Of a DNA stretch of 64,000 nt, positions 46,113 through 55,522 are shown one piece after another. The notes beneath the pieces are model-generated. The model searched no databases. It was not told where the DNA came from and saw only the letters and a program-made list of their open reading frames with translations. Each line of letters starts with the position of its first letter. Position 1 is the first letter of the stretch. Both the position numbers and the translations under genes were made by a program. This DNA is from Bacillota bacterium (GTDB taxonomy: Bacteria; Bacillota; DTU030; DUMP01): NCBI GenBank assembly GCA_030154105.1, contig JASKKP010000001.1, positions 1 to 64,000 of the forward strand, given 5' to 3'.

Positions 46113-48330
46113 GCGCTTAAAGGCGGCCTTAAGCGCGGCGCTCGCCGGCTTAGAAAGAGAGCGCCCCTACGGTGAGGCCCTGGCGGCGCTGGCCCAGGGC
46201 CTTTTTCTCTGGCGGCTCAAATTAAACGTGGGTCCTGAAGAGCTGACTAGCTGGGGCGGTCCCTTTGCCGCGCCGGTTTGGTGCGGCCGTGCCCCGCAAG
46301 CGGTACGCACCCTACAGGCGGAACTTACGGAGCTCGCTCCGTCCAACGAGGACCTCGGCCTGGCCTTGGAGGCGCTGCATTGGGAGCGCGGGGGCGGGAG
46401 CAACAAAGAGCGGGGGGTGTTCTATACCCCACCCCAGTTGGCCCGTTTCATGGCGCGCCTCGCAATTCGACTGTATTTTCAGGAACTGGCCCAGCCCCGT
46501 AGCTCCGGCCGGCAGCCGGGTTCACCGGTGCATCTTGCGCCGAGTTTTCGCCTGGCCGATCCGGCGGTAGGGGCCGGGGCCTTTCTCGCCGCCGCCCTGG
46601 CCGAACTGGCCGCCCTTCCCGCCGACTTAAGGGGCGGACGGAGCGCGCTGGAGCTTCTCTCTTTCCTGGCGGGGCGGGACCGCGATCCGGAGGCGGTGTA
46701 CCTTACGCGCGTGCGCCTCTGGCTCCTGGTGGCGGAGGAAATAGCCCGGCACCGCTTTTTCCCGCCCCTTGCCGCCGTCCGCCCGGGGGACAGCCTGCGC
46801 GAGGAGCCGGAGCCGGCCGACATCATCCTGGAAAACCCGCCTTACCTCCGCCAGGAAAGCTTGAGCGCCGAAGAAAAAGACGCCCTGGCGGCGCGCTTCG
46901 GCCGCATCGTGCCCCGGCAGTCCGACCTTTATGCCTATTTCCTGGCCAACCTCAAAAATGAACTTAAGCCGGGTGGGGTGGCCGTTTTGGTGACGCCGGT
47001 GGCCTGGCTGGAGGTGGACTACGGGCGGGCGCTCCAAGAGGAACTCCTTAGAAATTTTGAGATCCCTCTCATCATCACTTCGGCCTGTGAGCGCTGGTTC
47101 AGTCAGGCGGCGGTCCACACGGCGGTGAGCGCCTTCATCCGGCCGGAGGAGGCGGGCCGGCGGCCACGGCCGCGGCGCCCGACGGCTCTGGTGAATCTAA
47201 ACCGGCCCCTTGCCGTGGCGGCAGAGGAAGTAGTGGCGACCGGCGGCCGATTTCCTCCGGGGTGGAACGTGGGTGAGACCTTCCGGGTGGTAAGCGTGCC
47301 GCGGACGGAGCTCGCCACCCTTACCCGGCGGCAGCGGCCGGTGCGCGCCCGCTGGGGAACGCTCCTCAGGGCGCCGGGGGCCTATTTTGCCCTTCACGCC
47401 GCCGCGCCGGACGCCTGGGTGAGCGCAGGTGAAGTGGCCGAGGTTACGCGGGGTTTTACCAGCGGAGCCAATGCCTTCTTCTTCGTGCGCGATGTAACGG
47501 CGGAAGTGGAACCACGTGTTCTGGCGGAACTCGGAGTCACTGCCGGAAGCGGCCTCCGGGTTATTGCGGCGCGGGGCGGGCGCCGGCACTTCGCCGTGGA
47601 AGAGCGTTTTCTTTTTCCCCTAATTAAATCGCCGCGGGAGGTAGCGGGATATACCATCCGCGAGGAGGAACTCACGTGGCGGGTGCTCCTCCTACCGCCG
47701 GATGAAGAATACGTACGGGGCCTGCGGGTCGCGGACTACATCCGCTGGGGGGAAAGGGAGGGCTTCGGCCGGCGGGCCACTACGCGTTCCCGCTCCTTTT
47801 GGTGGAGCCTGCCCAAACTCCTGCCGCCTCAGGTTTTGGCGCGGCAGTTCTACGACCGGCGCTTTAACTTTCCCTATAACCCCAGCGCTGCGCTCTGCGA
47901 CCATACCTTTTATTACCTCACCGGCTGCGCCGACCCGGAGCTTTTTGCGGCGCTTTTAAACAGCACCCTGACCTATTTCCACGTAGAGCTTTGGGGCCGC
48001 TCCAACATGGGAGACGGAGTCCTCACCTTTTACGGCCCGGAACTTTCCGACCTGCCGCTGCCTAAGCCGGGGCTTTTTGAAGGAGAGCGTGCCGGTGAGC
48101 TGAAGCGCCTCTTCCGCCGCCTTGCGGCGCGGGCGGTCCTTCCCATAGAAGAAGAAGTAGAAAGGAGCGACCGGCGCGACCTGGACCTCATCGTCCTGGC
48201 CGGTATGGGACTTACGGGCCTTAGTGCGGTTTCCCTTCTGGCCGAGGTGTACACCGCCCTTACCAAGCTTGTAGCCGAGCGCCTGGAGCGCTCGCGCGGC
48301 GGCCCGGCGCCCGGGGACGAAGATCGATGA
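46093..48330 (+). CDS. Eco57I-type N6-adenine DNA methyltransferase with TaqI-like C-terminal specificity region
   Basis: Motif I LADPAVGAGAFLAAAL, catalytic ENPPYLRQESLS; 20-nt overlap with mrfB. Confidence 0.88.
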   Translation: MSSAQVERLKAALSAALAGLERERPYGEALAALAQGLFLWRLKLNVGPEELTSWGGPFAAPVWCGRAPQAVRTLQAELTELAPSNEDLGLALEALHWERGGGSNKERGVFYTPPQLARFMARLAIRLYFQELAQPRSSGRQPGSPVHLAPSFRLADPAVGAGAFLAAALAELAALPADLRGGRSALELLSFLAGRDRDPEAVYLTRVRLWLLVAEEIARHRFFPPLAAVRPGDSLREEPEPADIILENPPYLRQESLSAEEKDALAARFGRIVPRQSDLYAYFLANLKNELKPGGVAVLVTPVAWLEVDYGRALQEELLRNFEIPLIITSACERWFSQAAVHTAVSAFIRPEEAGRRPRPRRPTALVNLNRPLAVAAEEVVATGGRFPPGWNVGETFRVVSVPRTELATLTRRQRPVRARWGTLLRAPGAYFALHAAAPDAWVSAGEVAEVTRGFTSGANAFFFVRDVTAEVEPRVLAELGVTAGSGLRVIAARGGRRHFAVEERFLFPLIKSPREVAGYTIREEELTWRVLLLPPDEEYVRGLRVADYIRWGEREGFGRRATTRSRSFWWSLPKLLPPQVLARQFYDRRFNFPYNPSAALCDHTFYYLTGCADPELFAALLNSTLTYFHVELWGRSNMGDGVLTFYGPELSDLPLPKPGLFEGERAGELKRLFRRLAARAVLPIEEEVERSDRRDLDLIVLAGMGLTGLSAVSLLAEVYTALTKLVAERLERSRGGPAPGDEDR

Positions 48331-48417
48331 CGGGCTGGGAGGATTTGTACCGCTACTGAGCGAATGGAACATTCCAGAGGAACGCACCGCTAAAGCATAT
48401 GACGAGGGGGATGAAAG

Positions 48418-51400
48418 GTGTTATCCGTGCTGGAGACATGCCGACTGCGGCCGGAGATCGAGGCCGGTACATTTAACCCGGAGGTATTTACGGCAGCACT
48501 TGGACCGGTGATTGAATTTTATCGTACCGGCCGGAGCGTCATCGACAAGATTTACACCGATGCCCACCTCTTCTTCCGTGAAGCTACATACCCCACTCAG
48601 GGCCTTCGCTTGACGTTGGGCGAAGTGTTTGCCCGAATTGCCGGGGATATGCTCGTGCCCGCCATCCACCGGCTGGAGACGGCTTTTGGTGGCGGCAAGA
48701 CTCATACCCTTATAGCCTGCACCCACATCGCCTTCCGGGGAACGGAACTTCAAGACGTTACGGCCGACCTAATCGACCCGAAGCTTCTTCCAGCGCCCGG
48801 CTCCGTGGCCGTGGTCGGCGTTGCGGGAGAGGAGATTCCGGTCCACAAGCCTAAGGGGGACGTATTGGTACCCTATACTCTTTGGGGTGAAATTGCCTAC
48901 CAAATTGGCGGTGAAAGCCTCTACCGTCAAGTCGAAGACGAGGCGACCTCTTACGCCGCCCCGGGCAAAACATATTTTGACACCGTGTTCGGGGGCAGGA
49001 AGGTTCTCATCATGCTCGACGAGCTGGCCCAATACGCAGCGCGCCTTGAAGCGGCCCGGCCAGATGGGGCGAACCAACTGGCTGCTTTCTTGATGGCCCT
49101 ACATGGCTATGCCCGCAGTCACCCTGGTATCGCCATTGTGCTGACCCTGGCCAGTGCTACAGATGCCTTTGCCAAGCAGACGCAGCGTTTGGCGGAGCTT
49201 TTAAGCCAAGTGCGCGGCGACGAAGTCGGCGAGGACGATGCTTTAGCCTTGGGGGAGAGAGCCGTACAGGGGGTGACCAGCGTGGTAGCGCGGGATGCCG
49301 TGCAGGTGATACCGGTTCAGGCCGCGGAGATTTCTTCCGTACTGGCAAAACGGCTTTTCCTTGCCATAGACCGTCAGGCAGCCCGTGAAACTGCCGCGGA
49401 ATACATGGAGATGTACCGGCGGAACACAGCCCTCCTCCCGGAGGAAGCCTGCCGCGAAGACTTTAAAGAGCGTATGGTGGCGACCTATCCCTTTCACCCT
49501 ACCCTGCTCGACTTTCTGAACGAAAAGCTGGCGGAAGCCGAGACTTTCCAAGGGACGCGGGGGGTCTTGCGGGTTTTGGCTGCGGCGGTCCAGAGCCTGT
49601 GGCAAAAGCGGCAGGCCGTGCCGATGATCCATACCTGCCATCTGGACCTGCGTTCGGAGCGAGTGGTAAACGAAATTTTCGGGCGCACTGGTTCCTCCGA
49701 CCTTCTTCCAATTCTAAATGCCGATGTCGGTAGTGTAGATACCGGCAAACTAGAAGGTGGCCAAAGCAATGCCGAGCTCGCCGACCGGCACAACCCGCAC
49801 CCGCAGGGCCATCCCTATCACGAATACACCTGGAGAACGGTCTTCCTTCACAGCTTGGTGGGCCGCGAAGAGGGATTGGATTCGAAGATCTTCGGCCTCA
49901 CCGAGCCCGAGGCTCTCTTTGCCGTGTCCTTCCCGGGCCTTACGCCGCCGCAGGTACGCATTGCGCTGGAGAGGATTAACGATGAGGCCTTTTACCTCCG
50001 GTGCGAAAAGGGAAGATACTTTGCCAGCCCTGAGCCCACGCTGAACAACGTTCTGGCCCGCATCCGCAAGACGGTTACCGAAAGGCAGATCAAAGAGCTT
50101 CTAGAGGAGATGGCGCGAAAGATTATACAAGGGCGGGTGGATCTCTTCCACGTTGAACACGATGTTACGCTGCCGGAGCACCTGCCTGATGGGCTGGGAA
50201 AACCCGCACTGGGAATCGTTCCTCCTACAGCCGAAGCTATAGATGTTGAGGCTGTGGTGACGACTAAAGGTTCCAACAAGCCACGCCTGGAGCAAAACTT
50301 GGTTTTCCTCCTTGTGCCGGAAACCGTAAGGGTGCAAAATTTTGAGCAGCAAGAAGTAATATCCACCTCTACTGTCCAGACGCAGGACCTTCGCCGTCGC
50401 ATCGAAGATTTAGCCCGGCAGGTCGAAGCTATTCGCCTTTTAACGGAAAACCCGCGAAAATACGGGGTGAATCCGGCGCGCCTGAGCGAAGACGAGTTCC
50501 GAGAGCGGTACGGAAGTCGGGGCAACGACTTAGAAACTGCCGTTGCCGGCCTGTATAACAGCCTTTATTACCCTGCCGGAGGCCAAATCGTGCGCCGGGA
50601 GATCAAGTCCGGAAGCGGTGAAAGCGGCGTGGCCTTCATCGAGCAAATTCGCCAAATACTTCTTCAGGACGGCGAGCTGATCACGAGCGGCAGTACCACC
50701 AAAGCTGACCTTACGAACCTGAGCAAACTGTTCTTTGAACAGGGAGACGTTATCAGCCTGGAAAAACTGCAGGAGAACTTCTGCCGCATTAGGAGCTGGC
50801 CGATTCTCGAGAACCCGACAGTCCTGGAGCAGATTGTCCGCGCCGGCGTGCAGCAGGGCTTTTGGTGTGTTTTCCGTATGGATGATCCGCTCAGCGCCAG
50901 GCCGACCGAATTCTATCACCAAGGGCACGAAATTCCTCTGGGCGCCGACCTTACTCAAAAAGGCTACAGTTTGGTGACCGCGCAGGGAGCTAAACAGCGG
51001 GGCTGGCTAGAAACGAGGAAAATTGATCCTCGCGAATTGGAAGAAGGCGTGATTTACGCCGTAGCCAGTGAAGATGCCGCCACCGTCGAAAAGGTAGCAG
51101 AGAGAGTTGCGGAAAAGTATGGAGACGTGCCGGCGGAAGATGTGGAAGAGGCTATAGCTACGCTTGTCCGGACCGGGCGCGTATACCTCTACCAGGGGAT
51201 GCCGGACGAGAAGGAGAAGCCGAACCTGATCTACGGGGCCCGGGCAACTCTTTATACCCTGCAACCCGGCGACGTCCTTATCACTCCTGCCCAGGCGGCT
51301 GCGCGCGGCTGGACGAATTCCGAAGCACGCCGGCTTATTCTCACGGGACAGGAAGGAGCGAAGAAATTTCTTCCTCTCCTTCGCCGCCTCGGCAGCATTT

Positions 51401-51639
51401 ACAACCGGGGAGCCCGGTCGGCCATCGAGGCTCTAGACTTAGCCAACCTGGAGCTTCCCGCGGGAGGCACGCTGCGCCTCCAGCTCAGCAACGTTACGCC
51501 GGAATCGATGAAGGCCCTGGGTGAGCTCTTCGAGGTGCTAAACGGTGTAGCGAAAGAAGGCGACGACACGGAAGTTTTCTTGGAAATAGCAGATCCTGAC
51601 GAGTCATGCCCGCTGATTCAGGAACTTAAAAAAGAGTAA
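48418..51639 (+). CDS. DUF499 family ATPase (anti-phage-associated)
   Basis: Walker A ETAFGGGKTHTLIA, Walker B KVLIMLDELAQYAARL; adjacent to DUF1156 methylase and helicase. Confidence 0.88.
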   Translation: MLSVLETCRLRPEIEAGTFNPEVFTAALGPVIEFYRTGRSVIDKIYTDAHLFFREATYPTQGLRLTLGEVFARIAGDMLVPAIHRLETAFGGGKTHTLIACTHIAFRGTELQDVTADLIDPKLLPAPGSVAVVGVAGEEIPVHKPKGDVLVPYTLWGEIAYQIGGESLYRQVEDEATSYAAPGKTYFDTVFGGRKVLIMLDELAQYAARLEAARPDGANQLAAFLMALHGYARSHPGIAIVLTLASATDAFAKQTQRLAELLSQVRGDEVGEDDALALGERAVQGVTSVVARDAVQVIPVQAAEISSVLAKRLFLAIDRQAARETAAEYMEMYRRNTALLPEEACREDFKERMVATYPFHPTLLDFLNEKLAEAETFQGTRGVLRVLAAAVQSLWQKRQAVPMIHTCHLDLRSERVVNEIFGRTGSSDLLPILNADVGSVDTGKLEGGQSNAELADRHNPHPQGHPYHEYTWRTVFLHSLVGREEGLDSKIFGLTEPEALFAVSFPGLTPPQVRIALERINDEAFYLRCEKGRYFASPEPTLNNVLARIRKTVTERQIKELLEEMARKIIQGRVDLFHVEHDVTLPEHLPDGLGKPALGIVPPTAEAIDVEAVVTTKGSNKPRLEQNLVFLLVPETVRVQNFEQQEVISTSTVQTQDLRRRIEDLARQVEAIRLLTENPRKYGVNPARLSEDEFRERYGSRGNDLETAVAGLYNSLYYPAGGQIVRREIKSGSGESGVAFIEQIRQILLQDGELITSGSTTKADLTNLSKLFFEQGDVISLEKLQENFCRIRSWPILENPTVLEQIVRAGVQQGFWCVFRMDDPLSARPTEFYHQGHEIPLGADLTQKGYSLVTAQGAKQRGWLETRKIDPRELEEGVIYAVASEDAATVEKVAERVAEKYGDVPAEDVEEAIATLVRTGRVYLYQGMPDEKEKPNLIYGARATLYTLQPGDVLITPAQAAARGWTNSEARRLILTGQEGAKKFLPLLRRLGSIYNRGARSAIEALDLANLELPAGGTLRLQLSNVTPESMKALGELFEVLNGVAKEGDDTEVFLEIADPDESCPLIQELKKE

Positions 51640-51654
51640 CGTGAGGCACAGAAC

Positions 51655-52260
51655 ATGGCAAACCATACTACGGCGTTAGAGTTGGAACGAGACCTTCAGC
51701 ACCGGATCCGTTCATTTCTGGCTCGTGCTCCGTGGGTGCTGCGAATAACCGAATATAAGGATAAACCTGCACCGGTTCTCGTAGTCAAAGAAAGGGTTTA
51801 TTCCGGACCGGCACAAACGGAGAACCGGGAGAGAATTGAGAAAACCGTACTTAAAGACCGCGGGCTGCTGTATGGCCAGCCCCTTCGTCGTTGTCTGCCG
51901 GTAGTGAGCACTATTGTAAGTAGCGTTTGCGATGAGGCCCGTATCCCTTTGGGGCTGGAACGCTTCTTGAGCCCTGGGCGCATCACGTTTCGCGGGAACC
52001 TTCCTCTGGACGAGGAGGCCGGGGCTAAGCTTGCGCTCATCTTTAAGCTGAGAGAAGGCGTCCAGGATATGGACCGGGTGGAGCTCATGGCCTGGCGTGT
52101 GCAGCGCTTCAGTAAAGAGGAGGCAATTTACTGGCTGGCGCGCGCGACCTTGTACGGCGAGGCTGCCAGCCGCTGGGCACGGGCCGGCATGCGGATCATG
52201 CTGGGAGGGCAACCCGGAGATAAGGCCATACTCCAGATGCTGGAGAAGCTGCGCAGGTAG
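51655..52260 (+). CDS. uncharacterised small protein of DUF499/DUF1156 locus (DUF7680-like)
   Basis: Position between DUF499 and DUF1156 genes; LELERDLQHRIRSFLARAPWVLRITEYKD. Confidence 0.6.
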   Translation: MANHTTALELERDLQHRIRSFLARAPWVLRITEYKDKPAPVLVVKERVYSGPAQTENRERIEKTVLKDRGLLYGQPLRRCLPVVSTIVSSVCDEARIPLGLERFLSPGRITFRGNLPLDEEAGAKLALIFKLREGVQDMDRVELMAWRVQRFSKEEAIYWLARATLYGEAASRWARAGMRIMLGGQPGDKAILQMLEKLRR

Positions 52261-52276
52261 AGAGGGCGATCAAGTA

Positions 52277-55200
52277 ATGGACGAACGTAGAAGCAAGAGT
52301 GACCTTCGGCTCATTGAGGCGGGGTTTCCTTGCCATCAGGTAGGTGCTGAAACCAAACGAGAACGAGATACAGGGAAGGCACCGCCGACCCATAGGCTTC
52401 ACGTCTGGTGGGCGCGCCGGCCGCTGACGGCCAGCCGTGCTGCGGTTCTCGCCTCCCTGCTCCCTGCCGGAACGGATCCGGATTGGTTTTTACGGCAGCT
52501 GGGGATCGAGAAAGTGCAGGCTATAGTGAACGGGGAGCCGTGGACGCTGGACGAAGGGCTTATCGATTGGATCAAGAAAGACATTTCGGCAAGGGAAATA
52601 TTGGAAGTGGATTCTTTTGTTGCAAAGGCGCTTCAGCGAGAACAGGAGAACCGGAAGACCATCAGAAACCTGGTTCAAATGGTTATCCGCAAAAGACCTT
52701 TCCTTAGCGAGCATTCTGTTATCCAGCGACTGGCACAGCTTGGCAAGCCACTTCCCGAGCCACTGCCCGGTGAGGGCGAAGCCCTGTGTGTTCAGCGCGT
52801 GGCTGCCGATCCAGCGTGGTTCAAAGATCTATTGGAGATTGCGTCAAACGTAGGCATCCGTGTTCCAAATCTGTATGGATATGCACGCGCTTACAGGCGC
52901 CAGCCCGAATGGCAGTCACAAGACATAATCGTGCTAGATCCTACGGCTGGCGGGGGCTCAATTCCGTTCGAAGCGTTACGGCTTGGATGCCGAGTGATCG
53001 CAAATGATCTCAATCCGGTCGCCGTTGTGATTCTGCATGCTACCCTGGACTATCCTGCCCGTTACGGTCCCGACCTAAAAGACGAGATCAAAAAGTGGGG
53101 GCACAAGCTGGTTACTGCCTTAGATGAAAAGGCCGAATGCATATTCCCCCGTACTTTTCCATTACCACAAAGTGAACGGCGGGTCTTAGAAGCACATTTA
53201 AGCAAGTGTCCCGCCCTAGTCCCCTTGTATGACCGAGAGGATACGACCACATATTTGTTCGCTCGCCAAGTCACCTGCCCGCATTGTGGCGGAGAAGCCC
53301 CGCTCCTCAACACGTGCTGGCTGTCCAAAGAAGGCGCGAAGTGGGGCGTGCGCATTGTCACCGACGGCCGGCAGCGCGGCGGCAAGGTTCGCTTTGAGAC
53401 CTACCGCGTCCATGGTGACCGGGGACCGAACGGGGAGGACCCGAACTTTGCCACGGTAAATGGCGGGGTCGGCATTTGCGTTCACTGCCGCCAGGCCATT
53501 TCGGCTGAAGAAATCAAGGCCCAGGCCCGGGGAGAATCGCCACATGGGCGCTGGCAAGACCGGCTGTATGCGGTGGTGGCCGTTCGCTACCAACCTAAGT
53601 TGGACAAGAACGGAAGACCGATGCGTTACAAAAGCGGCGAGCGGGCCGGCGAGATTATAACGGAGAAGGTGCGCTTTTTCCGGCCGCCCAATGAGCAGGA
53701 CCTCGCCGCCTTGGCCGAAGCCGAAAGGCGCCTTAAAGAACGCTGGCCGGAGTGGGAGCGGCAGGGACTTATACCGACCGAGAACATCCCTAAGGGGCAC
53801 AAAACATTGGAATTGCTTCGCGTGGGGGTGACCCGCTGGTGCGACCTCTTTACTCCGCGCCAGCTCTTGGGACACCTGATCCTGGTAGAGGAGCTTAACC
53901 GCCTCAAACCCCAAATTCTAAAGGAACTGGGTGAGGAGCGCGGCCGGGCGGTGGTAACGTATCTGCAGTTTGTGATTGATAAGTGCATAGATTACAACAG
54001 CAAGCAGACCAGGTGGATACCACAACGGGCGATCGTTTCTGGAACTTTTGGACGACATGACTTTTCCTTGAAGTGGACCTTTGGCGAGATGATATTCACA
54101 GGTCCCCACTCCGGCGCTGCCTGGGCATTATCAGAGGTGCTTGATGCATACGCGGGGATAGCCGAGCTACTGGCACCCCTGCGCGAGAAGTTAGACGGTG
54201 CTCCACCCCCGGTAAAAATACTTTGTGGTACGGCTGCTCACCTGGAACTACCTGCAAAGTCAGTAGACCTGGTTTGCATTGATCCTCCTTATTACAACAA
54301 TGTGCAGTATGCTGAGCTTTCAGACTTCTACTATGTGTGGGAGAAGCGTACCCTTCAAGATCTGTATCCTACTCTTTTTCAGCGGAGGCTGACCAACAAA
54401 ACCGATGAGGCTGTGGCTAACCCTGCTCGAGACGGTTCGCGTTCTCAAGCCTCTCGCAGATACGAGCAACTGATGAATGAAATCTTCAGCGAATGCCGGC
54501 GGGTGCTCAAAGATGACGGCATTATGACAGTTATGTTCACTCACAAGACGCAGGAAGCATGGGAAGCACTTATTCGTTCCCTCATTGAAGCTGGTTGGGC
54601 CGTTACCGCTTCGTTTCCGGTAGAATCGGAATTCGAGCACTCCCAGCACATTATGGAAAATGCTGCGGCCGCAAGTTCCATCTTTCTCACTTGTCGTAAG
54701 CGAGAAGAAAAGGGCAACCAACCGGCTACCTGGATCGCTTTCGCCGGTTCGGGGGTCGCCCAGAAGGTGCGTGAGGCGGTACGCGAAGGCTTAAAGGAAT
54801 TCGAGTTACTGCACCTGAATCCCGTGGACGAGATGGTGGCGAGCTATGGCCGGGCGCTACGCGTGCTTTCTGAGCATTGGCCGGTTTTGGACGGCGACGA
54901 GCTGGTAAGCCCGACGCGGGCCATGAACGAGGCCAGCGCTGTCGTGGCCCAGTACCAAATCAGCCGGCTCACCGGGGGGCGCCTTAGAGTGGACGACCTT
55001 AATCCCGAAGCGGCCATGGCGCTGACCCTCTACGGCATCTTCGGCTTGGCCGACTTCCCGTATGACGAAGCTCTTAACCTTTCGCGGGCGCTGAACATCA
55101 CCCTGGTGGGTGCGGCCGGCAATTACCGGGTAAACGGCCGGATGATCGGCATTAGCGAGGAGACAGGGGGCAGGCGAAGCAAGGAAAGTAAGCCTGAAGA

Positions 55201-55489
55201 AAGCGGATACTATGCCCCGGTTCTTCGCAAGGGTTCTCGTCTGCGTCTGGCTCTGCCCGAGGAACGCAGTGTAAGGCGTCTCGAGGCTCCGCAGACGGAG
55301 TGGGATGTCCTCCAGGGGCTCATTATGGCCTTCCGTGATGGCGATGTCCCGGTTGCCCGGAGCTATTTGGAGCGGCACGCGGAAGGAAAGCAGCAAGTGA
55401 TCCTCGATCTTCTTTCGGTCTGGGCCGCGAAGGCGAGCGACGAGAAGTTACGCCAAGAAGCAGAGGCCATGCTCTTTGGGCTAAGGTGA
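52277..55489 (+). CDS. DUF1156 domain DNA adenine methyltransferase
   Basis: DUF1156 N-terminus RHLHVWWARRPLTASRAAV-type, LDPTAGGGSIPFEALRLG, DPPYYNNVQYAELSDFYYVW; start ATG 52277 within ORF 52097..55489. Confidence 0.92.
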   Translation: MDERRSKSDLRLIEAGFPCHQVGAETKRERDTGKAPPTHRLHVWWARRPLTASRAAVLASLLPAGTDPDWFLRQLGIEKVQAIVNGEPWTLDEGLIDWIKKDISAREILEVDSFVAKALQREQENRKTIRNLVQMVIRKRPFLSEHSVIQRLAQLGKPLPEPLPGEGEALCVQRVAADPAWFKDLLEIASNVGIRVPNLYGYARAYRRQPEWQSQDIIVLDPTAGGGSIPFEALRLGCRVIANDLNPVAVVILHATLDYPARYGPDLKDEIKKWGHKLVTALDEKAECIFPRTFPLPQSERRVLEAHLSKCPALVPLYDREDTTTYLFARQVTCPHCGGEAPLLNTCWLSKEGAKWGVRIVTDGRQRGGKVRFETYRVHGDRGPNGEDPNFATVNGGVGICVHCRQAISAEEIKAQARGESPHGRWQDRLYAVVAVRYQPKLDKNGRPMRYKSGERAGEIITEKVRFFRPPNEQDLAALAEAERRLKERWPEWERQGLIPTENIPKGHKTLELLRVGVTRWCDLFTPRQLLGHLILVEELNRLKPQILKELGEERGRAVVTYLQFVIDKCIDYNSKQTRWIPQRAIVSGTFGRHDFSLKWTFGEMIFTGPHSGAAWALSEVLDAYAGIAELLAPLREKLDGAPPPVKILCGTAAHLELPAKSVDLVCIDPPYYNNVQYAELSDFYYVWEKRTLQDLYPTLFQRRLTNKTDEAVANPARDGSRSQASRRYEQLMNEIFSECRRVLKDDGIMTVMFTHKTQEAWEALIRSLIEAGWAVTASFPVESEFEHSQHIMENAAAASSIFLTCRKREEKGNQPATWIAFAGSGVAQKVREAVREGLKEFELLHLNPVDEMVASYGRALRVLSEHWPVLDGDELVSPTRAMNEASAVVAQYQISRLTGGRLRVDDLNPEAAMALTLYGIFGLADFPYDEALNLSRALNITLVGAAGNYRVNGRMIGISEETGGRRSKESKPEESGYYAPVLRKGSRLRLALPEERSVRRLEAPQTEWDVLQGLIMAFRDGDVPVARSYLERHAEGKQQVILDLLSVWAAKASDEKLRQEAEAMLFGLR

Positions 55490-55522
55490 GCCTGTCTCTC
55501 GGCGCTTAGGGGGAATGCGTGA

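Noticed and set aside
46093-48330. Full type IIG restriction-modification enzyme
   Set aside because: Methylase and target-recognition-like regions are visible but no PD-(D/E)XK nuclease motif could be identified by eye
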